Below, in pieces: positions 22,609 to 34,000 of a DNA stretch of 64,000 bases. Position 1 is the stretch's first letter; every line of letters starts with the position of its first letter. Position numbers and translations under genes: made by a program. Source of the stretch: Chrysoporthe austroafricana. Lineage: Eukaryota; Ascomycota; Sordariomycetes; Diaporthales; Cryphonectriaceae. The stretch is from contig JYIP02000005.1 of the NCBI GenBank assembly GCA_001051155.2, positions 2,852,001 through 2,916,000 on the forward strand, read 5' to 3'. The notes under the pieces are model-generated. The model saw only the letters and a list, made by a program, of their open reading frames with translations. It ran no database searches and was not told the DNA's origin.

Positions 22609-24981
22609 ATGCCCAACCCGCGTAGGACGCCGGCTGCACCCCGGGATGGCTCTGGCCCGGCTCTGGGCCTTAAGACCAACATGGCCCTCCGCAAGGGTGC
22701 CACCTTCCACTCTCCCACCAGCCCATCTTCTGAGGCAGAGTGTCCCGCCTTCAGACCACCTTCTCTACCCCGGCGCTCTCAGACCAACCTGGATGATGTT
22801 ATCGACGCTCACCGTCGCCGCATCCGCATGACCCTTGCGACCATCGACCAGGCCCTCTCCTCCACCCCGGAGTCTCAGTCTCAGGACGCGGCCTCCCCCA
22901 GGGCGCCCGTCGACAAGAGCTTCCCCTTCCCCGACGCCTTACAAAAGCATTCCGTCGCCATGCTCGACGAGCCCGGGAGCGAGCGGCGTGTCCTACGCCC
23001 ACGCTCTACAGTACGCCGCCCTACACGATATCACGATTCAGACAGCGGTCTCGGAACCTCTGTTGTTACCTCCAAGGATAAAGTCACCGTCGAGGCGCCC
23101 TCGAAGAAACCCAAGGCGTCGTCTGTCAAGGCCTCCGCCGTCACCAGGTCAGCCGCCGCCTCAACCGCGACGCTGCCTGGTCTTAGCTCGCGGGCGACGA
23201 ACAAGATCTGCGAGCACATCCTGAAACCGCTGCTCGCGCGGCCTCAGCTCAAGACATTCCATCCTCTGGTCATTGACTGCCCCCGGAGGATCAAGGAGAA
23301 AGAGATCCTTTGTCTTCGAGACCTCGAGAAGACACTCCTGCTCATCGCTCCGGTAAGTGAACACGACCCTGAAAGAGACCCTGGTGTCCGGGGATATACT
23401 TATCGATCACTGTGTTTGAAGGAGAGCACCAAGTCTCGCGGCCTGTATCTTGACTTTTGTCTCACAACCGTCCGCTGCATTCAAGCGACTGTTGAGTACC
23501 TGTCCGACCGGGAACAAACCCGACCTCGCGACCTCCCTTACACCAACGGCTACTTCATCGACCTCGTCGACCAGATCCAGCTCTATGCCAAGCAGCTTGC
23601 TGAGGCTAAGGACAAGAAGACTGCCGGAGACGACATGCACTTAGACGGGTACGTGAGACCCCAGACGCCGCCCCTCCAGAACGGTGACGATGCTAACCTC
23701 CCCGCTAGGTCTGACGCGATCAAGCTGCACGGTGGCATCCACATCAACGGCCGGCCCGCTGAACTGGTCCGCGTGAGCAAGAGCGGAAAGGCTATTTCCC
23801 TTGCCACGGGCCTGGAGATCGACATGGACGAGTCCACCACTGGGGACATCAAGATCAAGAGGTCCGCGAGCGAGGAGCTCGCGGACGAGGATGAGATCAT
23901 GCGCTCGATGGCGCGGCGGAAGAAGAACGCCAGCCCTGAGGAGCTGGCACCCAAGAGGTGCAGAGAACCAGGCTGCAACAAGGAGTTCAAGAGGCCTTGT
24001 GACCTGACGAAGCACGAGAAGACACATTCTCGCCCGTGGAAGTGTCCCATCGAGACCTGCAAGTACCACGACTACGGTTGGCCCACCGAGAAGGAGATGG
24101 ACCGCCACTGCAATGACAAGCACAACACTGCCCCGCCCATGTACAAGTGCCTGTTCCCTCCTTGCCCTTACAAGTCCAAGAGGGAGTCGAACTGCAAGCA
24201 GCACATGGAGAAGGCCCACGGCTGGGAATACGTCCGCACCAAGACAAACGGCGTCAAGAAGGCTGGCAGCAAGGCCGGCAGCATCACCCACCACACCCCT
24301 TCCATGCGGGGCCTGCCGACGCCTATCAGCAACCCCCCAACCATCGGCATGGCAACTCCTCCCACGGAGCAGCTTCACTACCAGCCCACCAACATCGACT
24401 TCCCGACCTACATCCCGGAGCCTTTCGACTTCAACACCCTGCCTCAGGAGATACACATCGATCCCATGGGCTACTCGCCCGAGTACTCTCCTCCAGCCGA
24501 CAACCCCACTCCTGTCACCGATCCCGGCCTGGACACATCCTCCGTGACGTTCCAGGACACCTCGGCGAGCGGCTACGAGTGGGATGATATCTACAGTGCC
24601 AACCAGGCACAGCTGCAGGGGCCGAACTTCCCCAGGGAGCTCGCCGAGCAGTTTGTCCGCTTCTCGGAAGCCGAGCTATGCAAGACGCAGGTCGCCGCCC
24701 CCCACATCTCGCCGATCGGGCAGGGCAATGCGATGCTGTTCACTCCACACTCTCTGGCAGATGTGGATGACAGCTTTGATGATGTTGTGGTGGATCCTCG
24801 CGGCGGTGCAGACTTCCTCCTCTTCCCGCCGACCCAGGGCAAACCCCTCATGCACCAGCCTCTATTCGGCAGCGAGATGCCCTCGGTCGCTGCAGGCTAC
24901 TCCCAACCCAACTCACAAGAGATGTGGGGCGTTGACTGGTCAAACAACCCCAATGGCTTCAACTACGGCCAACAACATTAA
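22609..24981 (+). CDS. C2H2 zinc-finger transcription factor
   Basis: Proposed exons are 22609-23352, 23422-23648 and 23709-24981, giving 747 residues. Both introns have good signals (GTAAGT donor for the first; GTACGT donor, GCTAAC branch and CTAG acceptor for the second) but both are multiples of three without stops, so the unspliced frame is also open. A conserved N-terminal block (KICEHILKPLLARPQLKTFH, then CPRRIKEKEILCLRDLEKTL, then GLYLDFCLTTVRCIQATVEY) precedes three fingers starting near residue 408 of the spliced form: C-x4-C-x12-H-x4-H (CREPGC to HEKTH), an atypical C-x5-C finger, and C-x4-C with HMEKAH. The C-terminal 250 residues are Pro/Ser/Gln-rich and acidic, typical of an activation region. 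Nuclear DNA binding is inferred; target genes are unknown. I do not know a gene name. Confidence 0.85.
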   Translation: MPNPRRTPAAPRDGSGPALGLKTNMALRKGATFHSPTSPSSEAECPAFRPPSLPRRSQTNLDDVIDAHRRRIRMTLATIDQALSSTPESQSQDAASPRAPVDKSFPFPDALQKHSVAMLDEPGSERRVLRPRSTVRRPTRYHDSDSGLGTSVVTSKDKVTVEAPSKKPKASSVKASAVTRSAAASTATLPGLSSRATNKICEHILKPLLARPQLKTFHPLVIDCPRRIKEKEILCLRDLEKTLLLIAPVSEHDPERDPGVRGYTYRSLCLKESTKSRGLYLDFCLTTVRCIQATVEYLSDREQTRPRDLPYTNGYFIDLVDQIQLYAKQLAEAKDKKTAGDDMHLDGYVRPQTPPLQNGDDANLPARSDAIKLHGGIHINGRPAELVRVSKSGKAISLATGLEIDMDESTTGDIKIKRSASEELADEDEIMRSMARRKKNASPEELAPKRCREPGCNKEFKRPCDLTKHEKTHSRPWKCPIETCKYHDYGWPTEKEMDRHCNDKHNTAPPMYKCLFPPCPYKSKRESNCKQHMEKAHGWEYVRTKTNGVKKAGSKAGSITHHTPSMRGLPTPISNPPTIGMATPPTEQLHYQPTNIDFPTYIPEPFDFNTLPQEIHIDPMGYSPEYSPPADNPTPVTDPGLDTSSVTFQDTSASGYEWDDIYSANQAQLQGPNFPRELAEQFVRFSEAELCKTQVAAPHISPIGQGNAMLFTPHSLADVDDSFDDVVVDPRGGADFLLFPPTQGKPLMHQPLFGSEMPSVAAGYSQPNSQEMWGVDWSNNPNGFNYGQQH

Positions 24982-27900
24982 GGGGTGGTGAATCGGTCTA
25001 CTCCCGCGACCACCAGGGTCCGTAATGATGACTTATGACTTGACGAAGAGGGGCGTCCGAGGCAGGTGGAGGAGAGACACGGCACGATGCTGCCTCACTT
25101 GTGTTACCAAGAGACGAGGATTTTCCAACCAAATTGCTTGTTCCCACTTGTTCGGGATTTCATTGTCTCCTTTGGTCATCTATTTGATCTTTCTTGACAG
25201 ACGAACAAAGCTGAAGCAAGAGCGAGAAGAACCAGATCGAGGGGTTTTTAGCGGAGGGCATTGAGCGAGCTACGACGGGCCACTGGCCTCACATTCTGCA
25301 AGGGAATTTTGGGTAATACGGCAGGCGATGAGATCGTGTTTTGCTAGGTAGAAGAAACCCCACAATGTACATGACGGTCCGGACGTCCAAGCAGCTTGAC
25401 CAGTCCCCTCTCCCCAGTTCTCCGTGAAACGATGATGTAGTGTCACGGCCCAATTGAGAGGTGATGCAGGCGACCGAGGCAGTGCCCGTGACCGAGCGGA
25501 TCAGATAGAGAGCGCCAAAGACGCATGGCCAGCGCTAGCGTGGGGAAGAGCGAGGCTTGGGCGCGTCGGTCCCAGAGCGATAAGCAACGGGGCCCCGCTT
25601 TTTGGTGAGGCTCAACTCGAGCCCCACGTGATGGCTGGCTGGCGCGCCGAGCTTGTTTCTCCGCCGAAAGGATTTTCTCCCGCCTTTTTCTGCGCGTTCA
25701 CGCAAAACCGACCCCAGGAACAAGCTCGACAGCGGGCTCACCTGCCACCAGCGCGGCACTGCAGGCACAGCCATAGAGGCTAGCGACGTGTTCGTGCATC
25801 ATGACCATCAACTTCTTCTTCGTCGCGATTGAGATGACGTCGAGGTCAACGCCTTCCTGTCGCCCCCCGCCGTTCTCTCCTGTCGACCTGCGTTGAGTTC
25901 TAGCGAGGAGATCGGGCGAGGAGCTTCCGTCACGTCACGTCACGCCGCGCCCGCGGCCCTTCGCAGCAGACTCTGTCTTCCCAGCTAGTTCTCTGCCCAG
26001 AGGTAAGCTGCCACCCTCTCCCGCTCCCGCTCTCGCTCCCACACCCACACCGCCCGCCGTCCCGTCTTCCTCACGTACTATGATGACTCTCCTTTCAAAC
26101 CCTACACTCTCGTAATAGGAAGAGCCGTATGAGACCATCTCCGGGCTTCCCCCTCGGGGGGGCCCTTTCAGCCGCCTCCGCCCGGCTGGACATCTTCCCG
26201 CCTGCCCGACCCCTCCAGAGAGGGGGGACGCCTGCACCGTCATGTGCTGGCGGGGCCGGGGGGTGTCGGGGCGGAGGGGGTGGGGGTGGTGGTGCTTTGA
26301 AATCTGGGTTTCTGATGTCGTGCCTTATATTCTGGTTTGCTCCTCGGAGGAGGACGAGGAGGCTTGTCTGAGGTTGTGCGGTGTGGGGGGCTTCACCCCC
26401 GGTGAAAGAACGCTTTCGCTGACTGATTGCTCGGTTTTCCGCCGTCCGCAGGCTCACGATACTCGACCCCCGGTGCCTTGAGGAGCCGGCCCTCGGGGCG
26501 CGGCTAATGCCTGTCATTGTTGTTGCCAGGCCCTCCCTCGCTGGTTTGCACGGAGGCGCGACGTCTGGACGCCGGACCGTAGACGTCCTACTGATCGTTG
26601 GACTGATGTCCCTCTCAGAGTCTGGCTGGCAGGAGCCGATCCCCCGACCTGGTGGATCGAACGGCCAGTCCCGTCTCGGATGTGCATGTGGCTTCCCGAC
26701 GGACGGTGGCAGGAGCATCGGTCGTTCGCGGTCGGTCACATGGACCCCTGTGTACGTGCAACTACCGCCGCTCCGGGAGCCAGACCGGTAGGCTGATTCT
26801 AGGTACTTCTAGTCCTCCCGTCTCCCATGCCCGGTTGTCCTGGTCGCTCCAAGGACCACCAACGCCGAGGGGACGTCAGCCAGGAAAACGACATACCTCG
26901 TAGAGTAATTAGCTTAATGCTTTATAGCTTGTCAATAAATATGTGCAATAAAGACTTCCCCCTATCGATGTCGACATTAGAACGGGGCGACCACCGAGGT
27001 AAAGACCGTTTATGTAGGGGCAATATCTGAATAACCTAAACGACGACCTGCATGGCCTGGAATCGCCTTACGCAGACCAACTTTCCGTCGAAGGACCTCT
27101 AGTGAGGTAATCTACGTTCTTTTGATGTATCTCCTCACTATTTTCATGTACGTAGCTGTGTGTGGGCTCCAGTCTTACCTCGACGGCTCTGTCCCCGCCG
27201 GGATGTTCTCGCCCATCCCACGCCAGCCACTTCAATGCTGGGCCCCCCCCCTGACCTTCGTCTAAGGAGAGCCTGGGGGAGAGGAAAGGGGAAAGAGAGC
27301 CAAAAAAACGAACGAAGAGAACAAGAATTGACACTAACTCTTCCTTCAACCCCCCTTCCCTCTCGCCTGCTACTATGGTATCAGGGGCTTTTATTGCCTT
27401 CCAGCCAAGTGCCAACCACGGCAAGGGCAGCTCATGCGTACATAGTGGAGAGGTTCTATTTAGGCCTGACACCCTAGTGTGTCTGCTCGTAAGCCTCCCC
27501 AGCCTTGTCGTCCGGTCCTATCTTCTGGCCCCCGTGGTCCGGCCCGCCGGAGCCCTTCTGGGGCGATACGTATTCGGGGGACGGGGAGGGGGGAGGGGGC
27601 ATATAGATGAACCTCGAAGCCTCGTCCGGAGACATGCTACCAAGGGGCAATAGAGGAGATGGCGGGAACGGCATGTGGAGCTGACCCAAGCTGGACGAGC
27701 AGACGCGCGGTCCAGGCAACAATGCTCATTATCTGGCCAGCTGCGGAAGATCGATGGTCTAGTAACGGGACGCTCTCACTCGCAAATGACAGCACAACAG
27801 GGGCAAGTTTGAGCTATTCACGTTCCATTCGAATTACTCGAGCCACCACCCATCACTACCCAGGTATATACGTCGACTCACATATATAGATGGACGCAGA

Positions 27901-28774
27901 GGACACGAACTTTTCCCCACCTAAGTATATAGCCGACAGAGCTTCAACCTCCATATCCTACAGGCACTCCATCCATTTGGTGCCCACTCCTTGCCCCCTT
28001 CGCCGCCGCACTCCCATCCTTCCATGATAACAGACCACAAGGGCTGTGGAATACTTTTGCCAACGACAGTAGACCCTGACTATGCGGCAGATGAGCTTCA
28101 CCGGAAAAGATAGGAACAACGCCTCCGCCATGTGCTTCTGCCACCGCCTCGTGAGACGGAGGCGTGGTATCATTGAGCATGCAACGAATGACTGTTTGTA
28201 GCCATGCCCGGGCCACGCGATAACGATGATACTGGTATAATATAAAGAAAAGAAAAACAAATTTGGCTGAAGTATATGCAACTTGAATTGAAAAAGATGA
28301 TACAGAGACAGTCGCTGGTATATTGGCTGATCATGCTGTTTGACTAAGAGCTTTGCGTATGGTCGATGATTTTCTGTCGTTGCCGTGATCCTCGTATGGA
28401 TACTTGAGTGTCGGCGAGATATAGGGCGGCGGGGTCCAGGATAGGGTCTGGCATACCGAAGAGCGAGATACACTGCTCAGGAATTTTTCGAGATGGAAAC
28501 TTTGGGCGGTTATCAGAGTGAGAGGATGAGAATACGCGGGTAGCAGGAGAGTTCGTTGTGTTGCTTCAACTCCCCTTTCCCGTCTTCTCTATATGGTGGC
28601 AAACGTCTCTATGAGTGATGTCTTCGCCCGAAAATGATGAGATGAAAGCAGATGACTCCTTGGGTATAAGCAAAAATGCGTCAGGTATCAGTCGTGAGTA
28701 AACGCAACGCTGAAGTACAGAAAAGGACAATCGAGTAGAGCTGAACTCGGTACCGCTGTGGCCTCATACGAGAA
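24982..28774. other. Long intergenic region, no gene seen
   Basis: About 3.8 kb between the convergent 3' ends of the zinc-finger and Kelch-protein genes. ORFs up to about 214 residues occur in the GC-rich part (26095-26739, minus), but they are Pro/Arg-rich and overlap equally long frames on the other strand. No RNA gene or transposon remnant recognised. Confidence 0.55.
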
Positions 28775-31054
28775 TTAGTAGCGGTTTCGGTCATCACCGA
28801 CCCCGAGATTCAACCAGCTCATGTCAGATGTATGTGCTGTGGCCAGTTGAGGCTGCTGGCTAATGCCACTTTGGACGTTGCGCGGCATGGGCGGTCGCTG
28901 CGCCGGTGACGATGGTGGCATGGGAAAAGCAGAGCTGTACATGCTACTCGTGGCCCGCTGGCCGGTGAAGGGTCGGCTTGTGAGCGCAGTGGGATCCCAA
29001 GAATCGTGGACGCTGGTGGGAATGCCGCTCGAGTAGCCTGAGAGGTCAGACTCCTGGCTAGGAGGTCGATTGCCGATCTGTCCTGACATGCCTCCACTGA
29101 GGCCTGAGGGATAGTTGCTCGTGGTCGGAGATCCGGAGTTGACTCGGCCAAAGCGCGGTGGCCCATCGACATTCAACGGAGGCACCGTTGCCGAGTCCTG
29201 GGTCCTGCGATTGTGTAGGCTAACGGCAGTCCCAGCCGTAGAGTAATGAGATCCCTCGGAAGCCACAGTGTTGCGGTTTGCGCTGTTTCCGTAGCCAAGA
29301 ATATTCAATGCCCCACTTTCACCAGACCAGTATCTGTTCCATCCTGAGCTGCGTCGAATGCCATCCTGCTGATTAGCAGGTACACGCAGCGTTGCTTGTG
29401 GCTCCACCGTATTCGCACTAAAGGACACACCCTTCTCGTTCCTCGTACCTGCGGCTAGAGATCGCAGAGGTGGTGTTGGCCCTGCGATAGCCGGCATCGG
29501 GGGACTGATCTGGCGCTTCAGCTGGTCGTTGTTGCCAGCGTTCTGCCTACCGAAGATGGGCCTGGGACCGTTGTCCATGGAAGACTTCGGCCCTTTGCCC
29601 ATCAGGATAGCCATTGACGAGAATGACGCTGTCGAGCCCTTCTGCATGTGCCCGCGCATGAAAGACGGATTCGTAGGAGATCGTGGGAAGCTTTCGGTAG
29701 CCATGGCCATGCCGTCCTTCTCTGGCTCTCCGGAAGAGCCACTGGCTCTCCTAGCGTGACCAGCCTGTATGAAATCTTGCCTAGTCTTGCGTCTCTTGAT
29801 CTGACAGTACACTAGAAGCAGCAGGACAATTGCACCACCAATCGAGCCAAGCACCACACCCAAGACCTGATTGGCACTCAGAGACGATGTGGAAGAGCTG
29901 GAAGCCCCGGAGGACGACGAGGACGACACCGCCACAGTCGCTGTCGAGTCCGCTGCGGCGGTGGCAGACGAGGTACCGCTGGCCACGGTGGAGGTAGCCG
30001 TGGGTGACGAAGCTGACGATGATGTCGATACGTGAAGAGTCTTTTGATCATTGGAAACCAGCAGCTCGGTGGCGTTGATCCAACTGTTGGTGTTCTCGTC
30101 AAAAAGGCAGATGACATCTTCCATGTTGCCGCCGGAAAGCACAACAGTTCCATCGCTGGATTCGGCGGCCGCAGAATTGGTGCGAACGGTAGACGATGCA
30201 TACGTGTCGTTGTACGACGGCCAAGTAGCCGCTGTCAAAGTGTCCCTGCGCTCTGCCTGGGTGCCCTCATTCCAGCGCCTGGTGATTGCAACAGCATCCG
30301 ACACGGGAGCCCCATGGCCATCCACCAAAAGGGTTCTGTTGGCAACGTTCGGGGCCACGCTCACGTCGTAGGTGTACAAGCTTTTCGACCCATCGCTGCC
30401 GGTGACCAAAGTAGCATGCCAGCCATCGGTGCCGGTCTTCAAAGGTGATGCGAGGGTCGCTCCAGAGTTCGTCCACCCAGAACCAACTTCAAACAACATG
30501 ACTTGAATGTTGTCGGTACTACCACCAACCATCACAGCTTGCGTGTCCGACCACCGCAGGAGGATCGGGCTCGTCGTCGGGGGGGCGCCATCGGACTCGT
30601 ATGCGAGGACAGAGTATGGTTCGGTTAGGCTGATGCTGAATGTCTGGGTCGATAGGCCCGAGGCTCCATCCTGACTTCCGGCGTAGACGACGATGGCATC
30701 CCACGCCGGGAGATAGGTGGCGGCATGGTTTGTCCTGTTTTCGGTGACGGCGGTGACGGGTGTTATCGACTCCCACGTGCCCGTAGAGTACGTATACTTC
30801 TGCAATCCCTTGTAGTCGGTGGAGCCTCCAGTTCCCCCGACGATCCAGAGCGCTGCCTGACTGGCGTCCGACGAGTTTGCATTGACACATACAGCTCCCG
30901 ACAGCGACTCTCCCTGGTCAAGCAATTTCCATTCCGCCCCACTGACCAGCTCTAAGGATTGGAAGGCATCGGCCTGGTAAGTATAGAGCGTGTTATTGTA
31001 GACAGCGGAGCATTCGTTGTCCAACGCGACCTTCGGCTTGGGTTGCCCCGACAT
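28775..31054 (-). CDS. Kelch-like single-pass membrane protein
   Basis: From the first in-frame ATG (MSGQPKPKVALDNECS) the protein has 759 residues. Residues 1-340 read as beta-propeller blades: WIVGGTGGSTDYKGLQKYTY, then NHAATYLPAWDAIVVYAGS, then SDTQAVMVGGSTDN and TVVLSGGNMEDVI. A Ser/Thr-rich stalk (about 345-394), probably O-glycosylated, leads to one membrane helix near 397-419 (VLGVVLGSIGGAIVLLLLVY) with a basic stop-transfer KRRKTR. The tail of about 340 residues is disordered and Ser/Pro-rich. This matches a widespread filamentous-fungal Kelch receptor-like architecture of unknown function that is usually exported by a signal peptide. Oddly, no signal peptide lies in this frame: a TGA sits just upstream of the open frame, so a first exon is missing from my model. 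A hydrophobic ATG frame at 31315-31241 is a candidate, but no proper donor follows it. Confidence 0.8.
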   Translation of the reverse strand: MSGQPKPKVALDNECSAVYNNTLYTYQADAFQSLELVSGAEWKLLDQGESLSGAVCVNANSSDASQAALWIVGGTGGSTDYKGLQKYTYSTGTWESITPVTAVTENRTNHAATYLPAWDAIVVYAGSQDGASGLSTQTFSISLTEPYSVLAYESDGAPPTTSPILLRWSDTQAVMVGGSTDNIQVMLFEVGSGWTNSGATLASPLKTGTDGWHATLVTGSDGSKSLYTYDVSVAPNVANRTLLVDGHGAPVSDAVAITRRWNEGTQAERRDTLTAATWPSYNDTYASSTVRTNSAAAESSDGTVVLSGGNMEDVICLFDENTNSWINATELLVSNDQKTLHVSTSSSASSPTATSTVASGTSSATAAADSTATVAVSSSSSSGASSSSTSSLSANQVLGVVLGSIGGAIVLLLLVYCQIKRRKTRQDFIQAGHARRASGSSGEPEKDGMAMATESFPRSPTNPSFMRGHMQKGSTASFSSMAILMGKGPKSSMDNGPRPIFGRQNAGNNDQLKRQISPPMPAIAGPTPPLRSLAAGTRNEKGVSFSANTVEPQATLRVPANQQDGIRRSSGWNRYWSGESGALNILGYGNSANRNTVASEGSHYSTAGTAVSLHNRRTQDSATVPPLNVDGPPRFGRVNSGSPTTSNYPSGLSGGMSGQIGNRPPSQESDLSGYSSGIPTSVHDSWDPTALTSRPFTGQRATSSMYSSAFPMPPSSPAQRPPMPRNVQSGISQQPQLATAHTSDMSWLNLGVGDDRNRY

Positions 31055-34000
31055 GGCGAAGGAGGAACGGAGACGCAAGCGAGGAGTCCTCTTTGCAAAA
31101 GGTCGGGTGAGTGTGATCACCACCAAAGGAAAACCTCAGCACCGGACGAGGTTTTCAACTCGATTGCATGACGAAATGAAATGGGCTGCAGGACAAAAGA
31201 CGACTCTGCTCGGCGAGGTCAGCGACACGCTTAAGACTTGTGGTCAGGGCAGTGCAGGGACGGCGAGGCAGAGGACGAGAAAGAGCCCTTCGCGGGTGGC
31301 AACGAAGAAGACATACATCCAGAGCTGGGTGGGAGGCTGTGATGTATGAAACAACACAGCACAGGCCGACTCCTGACGCGATGAGTACCGGTCGTCGAGA
31401 CACCAACAAGAGCTTCCAGAGGCTCGGTCAGGATTGTGGCCCAGGCGAAGAGAGGGAGAGGGGGTCGGCCTCGGACGAGGTCCAGTGGTCGTTTGGAGAC
31501 GCACGCGGCCGGAGGGGAAGGGTGGTCAATAAGGGGTGATGAACGAGACTACGTTGAAAATAGGTGCGGAATTGAGGACCTGTCCCCAGTCCAGGAAGGT
31601 TAAGATCTGCTCGTAGGCTGGTGTTTTGATGGTGTCCGAGGTGAAAATGGGCGAGGCAGAGAGCGAAGAAGGCGAAGGAGGGGGCAAGGGAAGGTACAGT
31701 CGATGGCTTGACGGAGAGAAAGCGCTGCCGCAGGATCGGCCGTTTCTGCCTCTCTTGGACACCACCCCCGCGATCCGCCCAGGGCGTCCGTATCTACCTG
31801 CTGGGGACTCCACCCTATCCTTGACCTCTGGTGCGCGTCCACGAATGCTCCCCTTTTTTTTTTTCTTCTTGTCCTGCTCTCTCCCCCCCCCTTCGGACGG
31901 GGCTCTGGAATGTCCGAACGTCGAGGGCGGCGGCAGATGAGGGAGTGATGGGCTCCGTGTATTGTCTTGGCAGCCGCACGCTGGATGCGACCAAGGTCGT
32001 GATGGTGGAGGAGGATGGCCCGGACTGGAGCTGGCGCCATGCAGACCTGTAGACCAGCAGATCAGCAGACCAGCAGACCAGCAGACCAGCAGATCACTGG
32101 CCCCAGGGCGAGGTTGCTCTTCTGAGGCGGAGGGACGACAGCGCACAGCAGCGTCTGTCGAATCTGGCCGACTCGAGAGCCACGAGAGGTGGTAGCGTCC
32201 ATCCAGGGGGGTCAAAAGAGGGAAGGTGCTGCACGGAGATGGCTGCGCAGCGGGCAGGGGCCCCAGGCACCCGGACACCTCAGCATCCAACCAGAGGGCG
32301 GTGCTAGGCCTCCTGGGTCCATAAATGTACCTTTTTTAGGCGGGACTCTCACTCGGCTGGGCTTCAGGCGTGGGGCCTTCGTACCCGTTCCTTGCAGCGA
32401 CCTGGGGGCGACATGCAGGAACCTCGCCAGAGACGTCGATCACCTTGGGATCCCCATCCCTGCGGGCGCAGGCTGGGGGGGAGAAAAGGGGGGGGGGGGA
32501 AGCCTACTTAGTAAGTACGTGCTACGGTACTATTGCGTTCTTCACCCCACCGCCGCCGGGGCTGCCACGCAGCCATCTCGCGGGCCATCATTTTATAGAA
32601 ACAAGAAAGAAGCAAGCCCTCTCAGCTCTGCCCATGTCCTGCGCGCGGCTGTCCACGAGCCCCCACATGGCACGACGGGCTACCACATGACAGCCAGAGC
32701 ACGGAGCCTGGCCGTCGGCGTGCGTGTCCGTGTCAGATGTGCTGCATGCAGGTAAACTACTGTATACTATTGCCATACTATGTAGCATCTGTGCTGGAGT
32801 CCCAGCCGTCCAGTTCCAGTCCAGTACGGAGCACGGTACAGTCCAGTGCAGCCTCCGGATCCGATCCTGTCGGACTTCCCTTGCCACGCTACCGATTACA
32901 TGCAGCAGGCGCACGATACGAAGACTCAGTGGCGACGATCTGGGTGAGTCCACAGGATCTCGACCGGCACCCATACCGGCATACCCACCAGCGGCGCGCG
33001 CCCCCCCCCCCTTCTCCTAGGTGCGCAGCAAGGAGGAGAGGGCGTCGCCATGGACCCATCGGCGCAACACATGTCAGCCCATTCCAGGTCAGCGTTGCTG
33101 TAAGCCTCCCCTCGCTTCTGGGGGGCAACCCTTACGAGATGACGAAATCATCCTGCTCGGCCCGGTCAATCTCGACGTTCTGGCCCGTGCAGCAAGGCGG
33201 CGGGTCGAAATTGAGGGCGTCCCTCCGAGCCCCCCGGCCACGCCCCTCGTGCTCGCCAGGCCTCGTTAAGACGGGGGGGGGGTTTCTCTGCGCGACACGC
33301 TATTCCGACTTGGTGATGGCCTGAAACGAAACGCGGCGGGACCCTGCAAGGACGGCCCCTTGAGCTAATGCAGAGCTACGAGAGAGGGCAGCGCCTCTCG
33401 CGAAGGAGAAGGCGGCCCGGCGATCTTGTCCAAGTTGGACGGAGACCAGAAGTCCACGAGGTCTCGGCGCTCTCATCATCTTGCATGACATGACATGACA
33501 TCTCGCATGGCTCTTGATTAATCGAAGACACCCACGAGGGCGATGGATCCGTCATGACCGTCCTGCGGGCCACAGTCGAGCCGAGATCCGGCTAGACGAG
33601 AGCGGAGCGGCGAGCAAATTGCAACACCAGGCAGAGGGTCCCACACTGCCCGCTCATCTCGCCCGTAGCTTCACAGCACGATTCTAGACGTCTCTGCCGA
33701 GGACGTCGTCTCGATGGCACCTTTCCGAGACGACTCGGGCTTCCCAATGCGCTATGAAGCCGAACTCCAGCCCGACGCTTAGTCCTAATCTTGTGTCGCG
33801 GTGGCTCCTTCAGGTCGAGCGGCGGACGACGCATACGGAAGCCTGCCGCTGCCCGTGCCGGTGGCAGAACCTGGTCCAGCTGCGTGCCGACCAATCCAGG
33901 GCAGTTGGTGTAAGGCTGTGAAGGCCAATATGATTACTCCTTGCACGCTCGAACCCTCAGCTGCCCCGCGCTCGGACGGGAAAGGGTGACGGGATCTTCT

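Noticed and set aside
26095..26739. 214-residue minus-strand ORF
   Set aside because: Proline- and arginine-rich, overlapped by frames of similar quality on the other strand, no recognisable domain.
31526..32290. 254-residue minus-strand ORF upstream of the Kelch gene
   Set aside because: Low-complexity translation driven partly by the 8-bp tandem repeat; no domain and no splice support.
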